From Terriglobia bacterium (GTDB lineage Bacteria > Acidobacteriota > Terriglobia > UBA7540), in contig JASIKV010000011.1 in NCBI GenBank assembly GCA_030049455.1, positions 1 through 24,962 on the forward strand: DNA of 24,962 nt. The letters run 5' to 3'. Made by a program: the position numbers and the translations under genes. This document shows positions 24,046 through 24,962 of the stretch, piece by piece (positions within the stretch are counted from its first letter, which is position 1; every line of letters starts with the position of its first letter). Under the pieces are notes generated by a model. The model was not told the DNA's origin, did not search any database, and saw only the letters and a list, made by a program, of their open reading frames with translations.

Positions 24046-24962
24046 ACTCGATCTCCTCTGCAATGGCCTTGGGACTCACGCTGGCATTAGCTTCGGGGCT
24101 GATGAATGGAACCTTCACGCTGCCCATGCGATACCTGGGACGGTGGTCTTGGGAAAACGTATGGGCGCTTTTCATCGTGATTTCCTGTGTCCTCATGCCG
24201 GTCGGCGTTGCGGCAGCTTCGGTTTCGCACTTGCGCGAAGCCCTGGCGACTGCACCCACTCGCGCCCTTGTCATCGCGCTGGTCAGTGGTTTCGCCTGGG
24301 GGTTCGGTGCGATCATGTTTGGCCAGGGCGTAAGCGCCATCGGCATCTCGCTTGGCAACACGTTTGTGCTGGCGATCAGCGCTTCCTTAGGCTCGCTCCT
24401 GCCCATGTTTGTGCTGGCTCCCGGAGAGCTCTTGCAGAGGCAAGGCAAGGCCATCATGCTGGGGACCGCGGTGGCGCTCCTGGGGATTGGTTTTTGTGGT
24501 TACGCAGGGAAGCTGAAAGAGCGGCGGCAACAAAACGAAGACGCGCAGCGAAAGATGGTCGGAAAGGCGCGGCCATTTTGGATCGGTCTGTTACTCTGCA
24601 CGGGCGCCGGGATTCTTTCGGCCGTCTTCAATATCGGCTATAGCTCGGCTCAGGGGATTGTTCAGTCTGCAATCCGCTTCGGCAACAGCGCGTTTGCTGG
24701 GTCAAATCTAGTCTGGCTACTGATGCTTCTCGGCGGCGCGGTCTCGAACCTTGCCTTCTGCGCTTACCTCTTCAAGAAGAACCAGACATGGCGAAAATAC
24801 AGGGCCCCTCAGGCCGTCTCGTTCTACTCGCTGACCATCCTCATGGGCTTGCTCTGGGGCGGGAGCATTTTCGTTTACGGCGCAGCGGCGCCGAAGCTCG
24901 GCAAGTTGGGACCGGCCATCGGCTGGCCGCTGAGCCTCTGCGTCGGACTCCTGACCGCAAAC
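24042..24962 (+). CDS. L-rhamnose/proton symporter (RhaT) family permease, 3' end outside window
   Basis: An open frame of 307 codons continues past the window edge without a stop. It encodes a multi-spanning inner-membrane protein resembling RhaT: GLTLALASGLMNGTFTLPMRY in the first membrane segment, RWSWENVWALF, AWGFGAIMFGQGVSAIGISLG, a long GTAVALLGIGFCGYAGKLKERR segment (RhaT has VALIGVGIVTRAGQLKERK), and GLLWGGSIFVYG. About 9 of the expected 10 membrane segments are present. ATG 24042 overlaps the DUF4434 stop and has GAAGG four bases upstream. It should import a deoxyhexose, L-rhamnose or a related sugar, with protons. Sugar specificity is inferred from the family only, so no gene symbol is given. 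Confidence 0.88.
   Translation, partial: MNSISSAMALGLTLALASGLMNGTFTLPMRYLGRWSWENVWALFIVISCVLMPVGVAAASVSHLREALATAPTRALVIALVSGFAWGFGAIMFGQGVSAIGISLGNTFVLAISASLGSLLPMFVLAPGELLQRQGKAIMLGTAVALLGIGFCGYAGKLKERRQQNEDAQRKMVGKARPFWIGLLLCTGAGILSAVFNIGYSSAQGIVQSAIRFGNSAFAGSNLVWLLMLLGGAVSNLAFCAYLFKKNQTWRKYRAPQAVSFYSLTILMGLLWGGSIFVYGAAAPKLGKLGPAIGWPLSLCVGLLTAN

Overview
The window looks like a chromosomal stretch of an Acidobacteriota genome (Solibacter/Bryobacter-like in flavour). The pointers are a giant Oar-type TonB-dependent receptor with an N-terminal carboxypeptidase-regulatory domain, a CRTAC1 (FG-GAP plus ASPIC/UnbV) protein, a long periplasmic TPR protein, DUF4038-type glycosidases, and moderately high GC with frequent GTG starts. 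This assignment is inferred from gene families; there is no rRNA or tRNA in the window to prove it.

Layout. (1) 113-1048 (+) is an AraC-type sugar regulator, convergent with a minus-strand pair: an SDR dehydrogenase (2585-3343) followed by a secreted GH-A-like hydrolase (1061-2500). (2) After a 444-base spacer, a plus-strand unit begins: a secreted DUF4038/GH140-like hydrolase with an N-terminal Ig-like domain (3788-5551), a D-2-hydroxyacid dehydrogenase (5638-6612) and an HpcH/HpaI aldolase (6630-7478). (3) A short decayed piece of an IS3-family transposase (7474-7632, minus strand) lies in the convergent gap. (4) A minus-strand unit reads, in transcription order, a fused NanE-NanK enzyme (12878-11214), a P1-family Ntn peptidase/amidase (11079-9955), a GMC oxidoreductase with a CC-x4-C motif like that of FeS-containing FAD-glucose dehydrogenase (9886-8228), and its gluconate-2-dehydrogenase subunit-3-like partner (8235-7633). 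(5) A divergent GntR/HutC-type regulator (13151-13960) has a TTGACA promoter overlapped by a TGTCTAGACA palindrome that resembles NagR/DasR aminosugar operators. (6) A plus-strand block follows: TonB-dependent receptor (14288-18034), 918-residue TPR protein (18084-20840), CRTAC1 protein (21047-22708), DUF4434 protein (22858-24045), and a RhaT-family sugar/proton symporter that runs off the end of the window (24042 onward).

How the genes may work together. The whole window reads as a glycan-scavenging locus. Secreted glycosidase-like enzymes and a large TonB receptor would release and import oligosaccharides. A RhaT-like permease would take a deoxysugar across the inner membrane. The SDR, hydroxyacid dehydrogenase and aldolase would suit an oxidative (non-phosphorylating) sugar-acid route, although the dehydratase and lactonase of such a route are not here. 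The NanE-NanK fusion under an NagR-like regulator would feed N-acetylmannosamine into GlcNAc-6-P, but no sialate lyase (NanA), deacetylase (NagA) or deaminase (NagB) is visible. The substrate is therefore unproven. The least described parts are the receptor-TPR-CRTAC1 trio and the combination of a P1 amidase and a GMC dehydrogenase with the NanE-NanK fusion.
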